Made by a program: the position numbers and the translations under genes
The notes under the pieces: generated by a model
What the model was told of the DNA's origin: nothing
What the model saw: the letters and a program-made list of their open reading frames with translations, nothing else
The model's database searches: none
In this document: positions 1 through 5,232 of the stretch, in pieces
How the letters are laid out: each line of letters starts with the position of its first letter
How positions within the stretch are numbered: the first letter of the stretch is position 1
Source of the DNA: Candidatus Altimarinota bacterium
GTDB taxonomy: Bacteria > Patescibacteriota > Gracilibacteria > JAHISY01
Assembly (NCBI GenBank): GCA_023142645.1
Contig: JAGLJE010000003.1
Coordinates: 1-5,232, forward strand
Direction of reading: 5' to 3'
Length of the DNA: 5,232 nt

Positions 1-539
1 CATGGTGGATTCGGCAGGCAATCACTCGTTCGATTGCGGATCAATCGCGCACGATTCGCATTCCTGTCCACATGGTCGAGACGATTAATAAATTGACTCA
101 CACACAACGGAGATTAGTACAAGAATTGGGACGCGAACCGACAGCGGAGGAGATTGGTGCAGAAATGGATTTGGAGGTAAAGAAAGTTCGTCACATTCTG
201 AAAATCAGCCAAGACATTGTTTCTCTCGAAGCGCCGGTTGGAGCAGAAGATGATTCGAAGCTTGAGGACTTCATCAAAGATGAGCAAACCCTCGCGCCGA
301 ACGATTTAGCGAATCGCCAACTCATTAATGAAGCAATCAACGATATGCTCCGCTATCTCACTCCTCGTGAACGGAAAATTATAAAAATGCGTTTCGGATT
401 GGGTGATGGGATTGGTCACACGCTTGAAGAAGTGGGGCGAGAATTTGGAGTGACACGCGAAAGAATCCGCCAAATCGAAGCGAAGGTTCTGCAAAAATTG
501 AAAGACCATCCCGCCGCAGCAAAAATCCGGAATTTTTAG
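1..539 (+). CDS. rpoD: RNA polymerase primary sigma factor (sigma-70/RpoD), C-terminal part, 5' truncated
   Basis: This is the promoter-recognition subunit of RNA polymerase; 178 residues are visible, with the reading frame open from base 3 and ending at TAG 537-539. The first visible residues, [20 protein letters not shown], are the hallmark of region 2.4, which reads the -10 box, followed by PVHM at the start of region 3. [18 protein letters not shown] (about residues 74-91) matches region 3.2, the sigma finger. [15 protein letters not shown] (about 119-133) begins region 4, and [20 protein letters not shown] (about 140-159) is the region 4.2 helix-turn-helix that contacts the -35 box. These match the housekeeping class rather than ECF or sigma-54 factors. 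The ATG at 72 is an internal methionine, not the start. Regions 1 to 2.3 lie outside the window. The next gene, at 576-1064, converges on it. Confidence 0.96.
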   Translation, partial: WWIRQAITRSIADQSRTIRIPVHMVETINKLTHTQRRLVQELGREPTAEEIGAEMDLEVKKVRHILKISQDIVSLEAPVGAEDDSKLEDFIKDEQTLAPNDLANRQLINEAINDMLRYLTPRERKIIKMRFGLGDGIGHTLEEVGREFGVTRERIRQIEAKVLQKLKDHPAAAKIRNF

Positions 540-562
540 GCTTAGGTCTGATAAAACGTCGG

Positions 563-594
563 GGAGATTCGAATCTCAATATTCATTCGTCTCC
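563..594. terminator. possible hairpin between convergent genes (weak)
   Basis: The 36-base gap between rpoD and the convergent hypothetical gene contains a perfect 14-base palindrome, GAGATTCGAATCTC, at 564-577. A longer imperfect stem is also possible: GGAGA (563-567) with TCTCC (590-594), a two-base bulge, then CGAAT (570-574) with ATTCG (585-589), leaving a ten-base loop. No clean run of T follows on either strand, so it does not meet the usual intrinsic terminator pattern. Its place between two converging stop codons is the main argument for a termination role. It overlaps the last few codons of the hypothetical gene. Confidence 0.2.
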
Positions 595-1064
595 TGCTTT
601 GCTATCAACTCACCTTTTATTTGTAGCAACTTTTTCCCTGATTTACAGAGAAAAGCATTTAATTCCTTTATCGTCTTGTCGTTAGGCTGACGAGAGACGG
701 AAATCACCTTGTCATGAAAATTCTCAACGATTTTTCGCAATAATGAATCGGGCTCAGTTTTACGCTTTAATGCATCTAGCCACTCAATCAACGGGCGCAC
801 ATCATCATTTTGGATTTCGAATTTATGAGTTGTCTCCAGTGAAAGTTTCGTCATCTTGACTAATTTTTTCAGCGCGGCAACCGTTTTAATCTGCAGCAGA
901 ATATTATGCAAATTTTTTATCTCGTTCCATTTTTTTTTATCATTACTCGGTCCTACTCGCAGAGTTAGTAGACTAAACAATTTAGTTCTAAACCCAACTA
1001 ATTTAGCCATCAACTCTTCATCAGGCGGAAGATTATAACGGAACTCTATAATAGCTTCATTCAT
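576..1064 (-). CDS. hypothetical protein, lysine-rich and helical, unknown function
   Basis: I do not recognise this 162-residue protein. It starts at ATG 1064-1062 and stops at TGA 578-576. It has no signal peptide, no clear membrane segment and only one cysteine (C140). It is rich in Lys, Leu, Glu and Ile with few prolines and glycines, so a mostly alpha-helical soluble fold is likely. A stretch around 46-75 (WNEIKNLHNILLQIKTVAAL and following lysines) looks amphipathic. No Shine-Dalgarno motif is visible upstream; the bases just before the ATG are AT-rich. The region is visibly more AT-rich than dnaB: I count 20 G+C in 601-660 against 36 in 2161-2220. It lies opposite to rpoD and diverges from dnaB. 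The long open frame and plausible protein composition favour a real gene, but no family motif confirms it. Confidence 0.55.
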   Translation of the reverse strand: MNEAIIEFRYNLPPDEELMAKLVGFRTKLFSLLTLRVGPSNDKKKWNEIKNLHNILLQIKTVAALKKLVKMTKLSLETTHKFEIQNDDVRPLIEWLDALKRKTEPDSLLRKIVENFHDKVISVSRQPNDKTIKELNAFLCKSGKKLLQIKGELIAKQETNEY

Positions 1065-1076
1065 AAAATTTAGAGT

Positions 1077-1205
1077 TTAAAAGACAATAATCTTTACCCA
1101 CCCCAAAATATTTATCAAGTTTCTTTTGAACACTTTCTTAGTACGACCTCTGCCAGTGAGAGCATCTTTAACGAAATACTGGAGATTAGAAAAATTACTG
1201 CACAA
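1077..1205 (-). CDS. possible small ORF upstream of the hypothetical gene (doubtful)
   Basis: A short open frame can be read from TTG 1205-1203 to TAA 1079-1077, giving 42 residues: MCSNFSNLQY, then a basic middle (ALTGRGRTKKVFKRN), then a hydrophobic end (INILGWVKIIVF). It is on the same strand as the 576-1064 gene and stops 12 bases before that gene's ATG, so the two could form a small operon. Against it are the absence of any ATG, a stop codon shortly upstream of the TTG, no Shine-Dalgarno motif and no recognised family. It could equally be the tail of a decayed gene or chance. It occupies most of the 188-base spacer 1065-1252. Confidence 0.15.
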   Translation of the reverse strand: MCSNFSNLQYFVKDALTGRGRTKKVFKRNLINILGWVKIIVF

Positions 1206-1213
1206 ACTTTTAA

Positions 1214-1243
1214 TTCAAAATTCGAAAGTTATTTTGCTAAGAT
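1214..1243 (+). promoter_or_regulatory. candidate promoter of dnaB (extended -10)
   Basis: TGCTAAGAT at 1235-1243 fits an extended -10 element (TG-N-TAAGAT, five of six matches to TATAAT). TTCAAA at 1214-1219 is a poor -35 (four of six) with an 18-base spacer. Transcription would start near 1249-1252, directly next to the GTG start codon at 1253. That would give a leaderless or nearly leaderless message, which agrees with the lack of a Shine-Dalgarno motif in front of dnaB. This is a pattern call only. Confidence 0.35.
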
Positions 1244-1252
1244 GTAAATCTC

Positions 1253-2662
1253 GTGCCGCCTAAAAAATCCCCACCATCGAAAGTAGCCCCCCACGCCATT
1301 GAAGCGGAGCGTGGAGTTTTGGGAAGCGTGCTGATTGATAAAGACGCGATTATTAAAATCGCGGATTTGCTGGCAGCGAACGATTTTTACGAACCAAAAC
1401 ATGAAAAGGTTTTCGAGGCGGTAATAGATCTTTTCTCCTCGCATACACCCATCGATTTACTCACGCTCTCGCAAAAATTGAAGGATAAAAAAACTTTGAA
1501 AATAATCGGTGGCAGGAGTTATCTCGCGGAATTGACAGAAGAAACGCCGACTTCGAGCCATGTGCTTGAGTATGCCAAAATCGTGAAAGAAAAATCGACC
1601 CTCCGCAAACTGCTTTCGACCGGTCGGGAGATTTCCGGTCTCGCACTCGAAGAAGGCGGCGAAACAAATCACCTTCTCGAAAAAGCGGAGCAAAGTTTAT
1701 TTAAAGTCACGCAGAATTTGATTCGCGACAAATTTGTTTCGGTTAGGGAAATTTTACAGAGCCGCTTCGATGAATTTGCAGAACTCCACGATGCCGAAGA
1801 TAAAAACGCGATTCTCGGTGTGGCAACCGGTTTTCGCTCGCTCGACCACATCATTTCGGGAATGAAATCGGCGGACATGATTGTTCTCGCGGCTCGTCCC
1901 TCGATGGGAAAAACCGCGCTCGCGCTGAATATTTCGCAAAATGTTGCGCTGCGGGATGGTAAAAAGGTTGGTTTTCTTTCTCTCGAAATGTCGAAGGAGC
2001 AGCTCGTCGATCGGATGTTTGCCAGTTTGCTCGGCGTGGATTCGTGGCGGCTTCACAAAGGCAAGCTCACCGATGAGGAATTCAGCCGAATTGGTGGAGT
2101 GATGGATGAGCTTTCGAAAGCTGATTTTTTTATCGACGATTCGGTCGGATCGAGCGTAATGGAAGTGCGCGCGAAAGCGCGGCGCTTACAGATGGAGCAC
2201 GGCTTGGATTTGCTGATCGTGGATTACTTGCAGTTGATGAGTTGTGAATCGCACGCGTGGGCGGGAAATCGAGTGCAGGAAATCGGGGAAATTTCGCGAA
2301 GTTTAAAAGCACTCGCACGCGAGTTGCGAATTCCGATTATGGCACTTTCACAGCTTTCCCGCGCAGTGGAAAATCGACCAGGTAAAATTCCGCAGCTCTC
2401 AGATCTCCGCGAATCGGGAGCGATTGAGCAGGACGCGGACATCGTGATGATGATGTACCGCGAGGATTATTACGAAGAGGATTCGAGCCGCCCGGGGGTG
2501 ACGGATATTTTCATTCGAAAAAATAGGAACGGACCTACAGGAAGAGTTGAGCTGATGTTCAAAAAAGAACAGATGCGCTTCTTTGACATTGAGAAAAAGC
2601 AGGCGAAAGAAGTTGCTGCCCAACCGGAATTCGAAGCAGCGACGATGCTGGGTGATTTTTAG
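1253..2662 (+). CDS. dnaB: replicative DNA helicase DnaB
   Basis: This hexameric 5'-3' helicase unwinds DNA at the replication fork and works with primase; 469 residues is a normal full length. The N-terminal domain opens after a short Pro/Lys-rich tail with PHAIEAERGVLGSVLID (about 13-29) and continues to about residue 155; a linker leads to the RecA-like motor from about 185. Motor motifs are all present: Walker A ARPSMGKT (214-221), SLEMS with the catalytic Glu (243-247), Walker B LLIVDYLQLM (320-329), ALSQLSR with the sensor Gln (364-370), DLRESGAIEQDAD (384-396), and the arginine-finger region RKNRNGPTG (422-430). No intein interrupts it. The GTG at 1253 is chosen because an in-frame stop lies at 1238 and no ATG occurs before the conserved N-terminal motif. 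There is no clear ribosome binding site. The stop is TAG 2660-2662. Confidence 0.97.
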   Translation: MPPKKSPPSKVAPHAIEAERGVLGSVLIDKDAIIKIADLLAANDFYEPKHEKVFEAVIDLFSSHTPIDLLTLSQKLKDKKTLKIIGGRSYLAELTEETPTSSHVLEYAKIVKEKSTLRKLLSTGREISGLALEEGGETNHLLEKAEQSLFKVTQNLIRDKFVSVREILQSRFDEFAELHDAEDKNAILGVATGFRSLDHIISGMKSADMIVLAARPSMGKTALALNISQNVALRDGKKVGFLSLEMSKEQLVDRMFASLLGVDSWRLHKGKLTDEEFSRIGGVMDELSKADFFIDDSVGSSVMEVRAKARRLQMEHGLDLLIVDYLQLMSCESHAWAGNRVQEIGEISRSLKALARELRIPIMALSQLSRAVENRPGKIPQLSDLRESGAIEQDADIVMMMYREDYYEEDSSRPGVTDIFIRKNRNGPTGRVELMFKKEQMRFFDIEKKQAKEVAAQPEFEAATMLGDF

Positions 2663-2676
2663 GAATGTAACGAAAA

Positions 2677-3879
2677 TTAATTTTTGCGCCTAAATTTTTG
2701 AGGTCTGTTTTGAGATGAATACCTTGTCCTGTTGGTTGAGAATAGTCTTGGCGGCGCGGTGCGGCTCGATGGTAGATCGGTTGGTGTTTTAGTAATAGGC
2801 AAACGAGTGCGAATGGCGCGCTCAATGGCATTAATTTTTTTTGCCTGATTCGGCGTTGCCATAGAAATTGCCTTACCGACACGATTTGCTCGACCCGTTC
2901 GTCCGATCCGGTGGATATAGTCGTCGGGATTTTCCGGTAAATCGTAATTGATGACAAGTTCGATTCCAATGACATCAATACCGCGCGCCGCAATATCAGT
3001 CGCAACTAAGATACGATATTTGCCGGATTTGAATCCTGCCAAAGCGTTTCGTCTTTGTCCTAAACTGCGGTTCGAGTGAATTTCTGCAGCGGTATACCCC
3101 ATATTCCGAATAATTATCGCCAATTTGCGCGCGCCATGTTTTGTTCGAGTAAAAATTAAAACCGTGCCACAGTATTCGCCGAGAATCTTTTCAAGTAATT
3201 GCGGTCGAGTTTTTTGAGAAACTACGAAGATTTCCTGCTCCACTAATTCGCTCGTCGTGCCAGCTGGAGCTACCTCGACTCGCAGCGGCAGCTGCATATA
3301 TTTTGTAGCGAGACGGGCAATTTCAGGAGGCATCGTCGCGGAAAAAAGCAAAACTTGTTTTTTTGCCGGAGTGGCGACGATAATTTTATTAATCTGCGGA
3401 GCAAAACCCATATCAAACATACGATCAGCTTCATCTAAAATCAAAATGGCAATATTTTGCAACGTGACAATTCCTGACTGCATTAAGTCGATCAGTCGTC
3501 CAGGCGTGGCGATAATGATTTTCGGATGTCGCCGTAGTATCGCAGTTTGATGTCGTGCTGAAGCTCCACCGATTACCAATGCTAGTGTCAGACTTGGTAA
3601 GAGTTTTTTCAAACTTACTGAAACTTGCTCAGCTAACTCACGAGTTGGCAACAAAATTAGCCCTTGCGTTTCCGGTGGTAGGGCTTCCAACCGCTGAATC
3701 AGCGGTATACCAAAAGCCAGTGTCTTGCCTGTACCTGTTTGCGCGATCCCAACAACATCCTTCCCAGATAGAATTATAGGATAAACTTCTGATTGGATGG
3801 GTGTTGGACTGGTAAATCCCAATTCATCAATAGCTTGATTCAACTGTTTTGAAAGGCTCAGATCTTTAAAAGATTTCAT
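2677..3879 (-). CDS. DEAD-box ATP-dependent RNA helicase, RhlE-like
   Basis: This 400-residue protein would unwind or remodel RNA using ATP, typically in ribosome assembly or mRNA decay, in the cytoplasm. All family motifs are visible: an N-terminal F4 and GFTSPTPIQ Q-motif (21-29), AQTGTGKT (46-53), PTRELA (78-83), GG (104-105), TPGR (125-128), DEAD (149-152), SAT (180-182), LIFTRT (241-246), ATDIAARGID (293-302) and HRIGRTGR (323-330). The tail after about 360 is short, basic and rich in Ser, Arg and Pro, as in the RhlE group; no extra RNA-binding domain such as that of DbpA follows. ATG 3879-3877 is preferred because it puts MKSFKDLSLS at the usual family start and has GGCGG just upstream; a TTG at 3888 would add three residues. 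The TAA lies 14 bases from the dnaB stop in a tail-to-tail layout. Assignment to RhlE over other subfamilies is tentative. Confidence 0.95.
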   Translation of the reverse strand: MKSFKDLSLSKQLNQAIDELGFTSPTPIQSEVYPIILSGKDVVGIAQTGTGKTLAFGIPLIQRLEALPPETQGLILLPTRELAEQVSVSLKKLLPSLTLALVIGGASARHQTAILRRHPKIIIATPGRLIDLMQSGIVTLQNIAILILDEADRMFDMGFAPQINKIIVATPAKKQVLLFSATMPPEIARLATKYMQLPLRVEVAPAGTTSELVEQEIFVVSQKTRPQLLEKILGEYCGTVLIFTRTKHGARKLAIIIRNMGYTAAEIHSNRSLGQRRNALAGFKSGKYRILVATDIAARGIDVIGIELVINYDLPENPDDYIHRIGRTGRANRVGKAISMATPNQAKKINAIERAIRTRLPITKTPTDLPSSRTAPPRLFSTNRTRYSSQNRPQKFRRKN

Positions 3880-3941
3880 ATCCGCCAAATTACGCTTTTT
3901 TCCATCTTCATGTGCTCGGAATTTTGCAGAAGAATAAGAAT

Positions 3942-4775
3942 TTATATAAGATCTGCTTTGGGCTTAGCCCTGCCAGCTTCATTGATATACTTCACTTTGG
4001 GGTGACCAACTAGCAGGGATGCATAAACCTGGTGACCGTCAGGAATCCTGAACTCTTTTCGCATGGCCTTACTTCGACTCATTGCGCTTACAATAAAGCC
4101 ATTAAAACAAGTTCCTAATCCCAGAGTGTTGGCATAGATGGAAGTGTAGGTAGCCCAGATATTGGCATCTGCAGCGGCCATACTATATTTTGTTACCCGG
4201 GCATGGAACAGAAGGACCACAGGGGCGTGGTGGCATACCAGTGACGATCCCGGAACTTGTCGTGCGATAAATTGTTTTTTATAATTATTAAGACGACGCA
4301 GATCAAGTTTCGGCGCAAGCAGCTGGAGGATCGGCATTAAAAGCGGTGAGGTAAAAATCCGAATGGTGTTAATTAGATTTCGAGCTGTAGAATCATTTAA
4401 CTTTTGAATCTCCTCTTTGGCTTTTATAATACTAATTTCAACGGGGCGTGCGTTACTGGCAGAGGGATAGTGCTTCATATTCTCAAGCAGCAGGTAGAGC
4501 ATTCCCTCATCCACCTCCTTTTTCATATAACTTCTGCAGGTTCTTATTCTGGCTGACAAGTTTTGAAAATCGCCTGGTAAGACAGTATTTGGATTAAGTT
4601 TCTTGATCACATCTTCATCGGGGAAAACAGTGGATTCGGGACAAATGGCCACACAGTGCCCGCAGTGAATACAATTGTCGTTTATTGTTCCCTGTTCAAT
4701 ATCGATGGCATCCGACGGACAATCATTGACACAGAGCATGCACTTTATACAGTTTTCCAGATTAATGGTAGGCAT
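3942..4775 (-). CDS. ferredoxin-type nitroreductase family protein (two 4Fe-4S clusters plus FMN domain)
   Basis: A 277-residue cytoplasmic flavoprotein, likely passing electrons from a ferredoxin-type module to FMN to reduce nitro compounds, quinones or an unknown substrate. The N-terminus has two bacterial ferredoxin motifs: C9-C12-C15-C19-P (CIKCMLCVNDCP) and C35-C38-C41-C45-P (CIHCGHCVAICP), each able to hold a 4Fe-4S cluster. The nitroreductase fold follows, with the FMN-binding RTCRSY (78-83), YPSASNARP (103-111), GLGTCFNGF (219-227) and the C-terminal LVGHPKVKY (255-263). The domain order is that of known 4Fe-4S nitroreductases, common in anaerobes. ATG 4775-4773 is chosen, since MPTINLENC places the first cluster as usual; a TTG at 4796 would add seven residues. 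No Shine-Dalgarno motif is seen. On its strand, TACTTTTG at 4801-4794 fits the Bacteroidota -7 element TAnnTTTG, but no -33 partner is clear. It runs in the same direction as the DEAD-box gene, 62 bases upstream of it. Confidence 0.93.
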   Translation of the reverse strand: MPTINLENCIKCMLCVNDCPSDAIDIEQGTINDNCIHCGHCVAICPESTVFPDEDVIKKLNPNTVLPGDFQNLSARIRTCRSYMKKEVDEGMLYLLLENMKHYPSASNARPVEISIIKAKEEIQKLNDSTARNLINTIRIFTSPLLMPILQLLAPKLDLRRLNNYKKQFIARQVPGSSLVCHHAPVVLLFHARVTKYSMAAADANIWATYTSIYANTLGLGTCFNGFIVSAMSRSKAMRKEFRIPDGHQVYASLLVGHPKVKYINEAGRAKPKADLI

Positions 4776-4880
4776 CTTGTAAAATTTTAATACCAAAAGT
4801 AATATTCCCTATGGATTATTGGCAGAGCTGATACTTTGATGCAGAAGGAAATGGTGCACAGCTCTGGTAATTACTTAAGC

Positions 4881-4909
4881 TTGACTTACTATCAAGTATA
4901 TCGTATATT
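4881..4909 (+). promoter_or_regulatory. sigma-70 type promoter of the ATPase gene
   Basis: TTGACT (4881-4886) and TATATT (4904-4909) are separated by exactly 17 bases, each box matching five of six consensus positions. Transcription would begin near 4915-4917, leaving a leader of about 60 bases before the ATG at 4979. The -10 box lies inside the first unit of the TACGA repeat array, so a protein bound there would cover it. A second, perfect TATAAT occurs at 4950-4955 inside the fourth unit, but it has no convincing -35 box. Confidence 0.6.
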
Positions 4910-4960
4910 TACGATGCGTAAAAGTACGAGTCGTAAAAATACGACACGGTATAATACGAT
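4901..4960. repeat. four tandem 15-base units, each a dyad ending in TACGA (likely operator array)
   Basis: Units begin at 4901, 4916, 4931 and 4946. They read TCGTA-TATT-TACGA, GCGTA-AAAG-TACGA, TCGTA-AAAA-TACGA and ACGGT-ATAA-TACGA, each followed by one variable base. The right half TACGA is identical in all four (4910, 4925, 4940, 4955). The left half is its exact inverse in units one and three, one base off in unit two and decayed in unit four. The central four bases are always A/T-rich. A dyad with A/T centre, repeated over a promoter and leader, is what a dimeric DNA-binding regulator would use. The 15-base spacing puts neighbouring sites about one and a half helical turns apart and alternate sites (30 bases) close to the same face. 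The binding protein is unknown. Confidence 0.75.
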
Positions 4961-4978
4961 ATTATTAAAATAGGCGCC

Positions 4979-5232
4979 ATGAAGAAGAAAGCAAGTAATC
5001 CTTTTCAGTATGGAGTAGTGGTTGATGATTCAGCCTTTTGCAATAGAAAGGAGGAGATAGCCTATTTGAAGAACCAGATTATAAATGGCTACTCTACCTG
5101 GTTGTTCTCGCCAAGGCGCTTTGGTAAGACCTCCCTGGTTGATAAAGTTTTCAGGGAGATGGATAATACCTTATGTATCTATATAGACCTTTATAATATC
5201 AAGTCCAAAGATGATTTTTGTAAAAGGTACTC
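4979..5232 (+). CDS. P-loop ATPase (AAA-type, archaeal-ATPase-like family), N-terminal part, 3' truncated
   Basis: Only 84 residues are visible, running open to the window edge. The start MKKKASNPFQYGVVVDD, then AFCNRKEEIAYLKNQI (20-35), then WLFSPRRFGKTSL (41-53), is the characteristic opening of a widespread family of P-loop ATPases in which an NPF-x-YG and an N/GR-x-E-E motif precede the nucleotide site. The Walker A reads S44-P-R-R-F-G49-K50-T51-S52, with Ser where the classical first Gly would be; the GKTS core is intact. IYIDLYN (67-73) looks like the next core strand. The Walker B and the C-terminal domain, often a nuclease-like or DUF1703-type domain in relatives, are beyond the edge. 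Many relatives are accessory genes in multiple copies, and their cellular role is poorly known. ATG 4979 is the first start after the repeat array; only a weak TAGG (4971-4974) precedes it. Confidence 0.8.
   Translation, partial: MKKKASNPFQYGVVVDDSAFCNRKEEIAYLKNQIINGYSTWLFSPRRFGKTSLVDKVFREMDNTLCIYIDLYNIKSKDDFCKRY

Noticed and set aside
576..578. Recoding of TGA as glycine or tryptophan (as in some Patescibacteria relatives)
   Set aside because: None of the core genes has an in-frame TGA, and the one TGA used ends the hypothetical gene near its convergent neighbour. The standard code explains everything seen.
563..579. Resemblance of GATTCGAAT to a tRNA T-arm, hence a tRNA gene or a tRNA-derived attachment site
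   Set aside because: The T-loop-like TTCGAAT is preceded by A, which leaves an A-C mismatch where tRNAs have the invariant G53-C61 pair. No anticodon arm, D-arm or CCA end can be placed on either strand, and no integrase is present.
2673..2684. Palindrome AAAATTAATTTT between the dnaB and helicase stop codons as a bidirectional terminator
   Set aside because: The stem has only A-T pairs with no loop, so it would not form a stable RNA hairpin.
2559..3005. 148-residue minus-strand open frame across the end of dnaB and the start of the convergent region
   Set aside because: It overlaps the well-supported dnaB and DEAD-box genes in another frame, and its composition shows no protein family features.
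4776..4796. Longer nitroreductase starting at TTG 4796
   Set aside because: It adds seven residues before the usual start, lacks a ribosome binding site, and the ATG at 4775 places the first Fe-S cysteines as in the family.
4823..4866. Eight-base inverted repeat CAGAGCTG / CAGCTCTG with a 28-base loop in the divergent spacer
   Set aside because: An eight-base pair at this distance is not rare by chance in a spacer this long, and it does not coincide with a promoter box or the repeat array.

Overview
The window looks like a chromosomal piece of an uncultivated bacterium, probably assembled from a metagenome. It holds five recognisable or partly recognisable protein genes and one gene I cannot name. 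No rRNA, tRNA, CRISPR array or insertion sequence was seen. The left 3.9 kb carries core information-processing genes: the 3' end of a primary sigma-70 factor (rpoD), a complete replicative helicase (dnaB) and a complete DEAD-box RNA helicase. Their compact layout and weak Shine-Dalgarno signals are compatible with a small-genome lineage such as Patescibacteria/CPR, but this is inference. The standard code fits every frame: no internal TGA has to be read through.

Layout. Bases 1-539 (+) are the C-terminal part of rpoD, cut by the window edge. Bases 576-1064 (-) are an AT-rich, lysine-rich, all-helical hypothetical gene convergent with rpoD. Bases 1065-1252 are a spacer holding a possible 42-residue ORF (-) and a candidate extended -10 promoter for dnaB. 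Bases 1253-2662 (+) are dnaB with a GTG start, and 2677-3879 (-) are the DEAD-box helicase, whose stop codon lies only 14 bases from that of dnaB. Bases 3942-4775 (-) are a nitroreductase-family flavoprotein with two N-terminal 4Fe-4S ferredoxin motifs. Bases 4776-4978 are a divergent control region. Bases 4979-5232 (+) are the start of a P-loop ATPase, cut by the right edge.

The most interesting region is the one just upstream of the ATPase. A near-consensus sigma-70 promoter (TTGACT, 17 bases, TATATT) runs into four tandem units with an exact 15-base period. Each unit ends in TACGA, and the clearest units read TCGTA-N4-TACGA, so they are also small dyads. This looks like a multi-site operator over the promoter and leader of the ATPase gene. 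The protein that would bind it is not visible in the window.

The two halves of the window differ. Left of about 3.9 kb are housekeeping genes. Right of it are a redox enzyme typical of anaerobes and an accessory ATPase, with more AGA/AGG arginine codons. The join could be a transferred segment, ordinary accessory genes, or a chimeric assembly; the sequence alone does not settle which.
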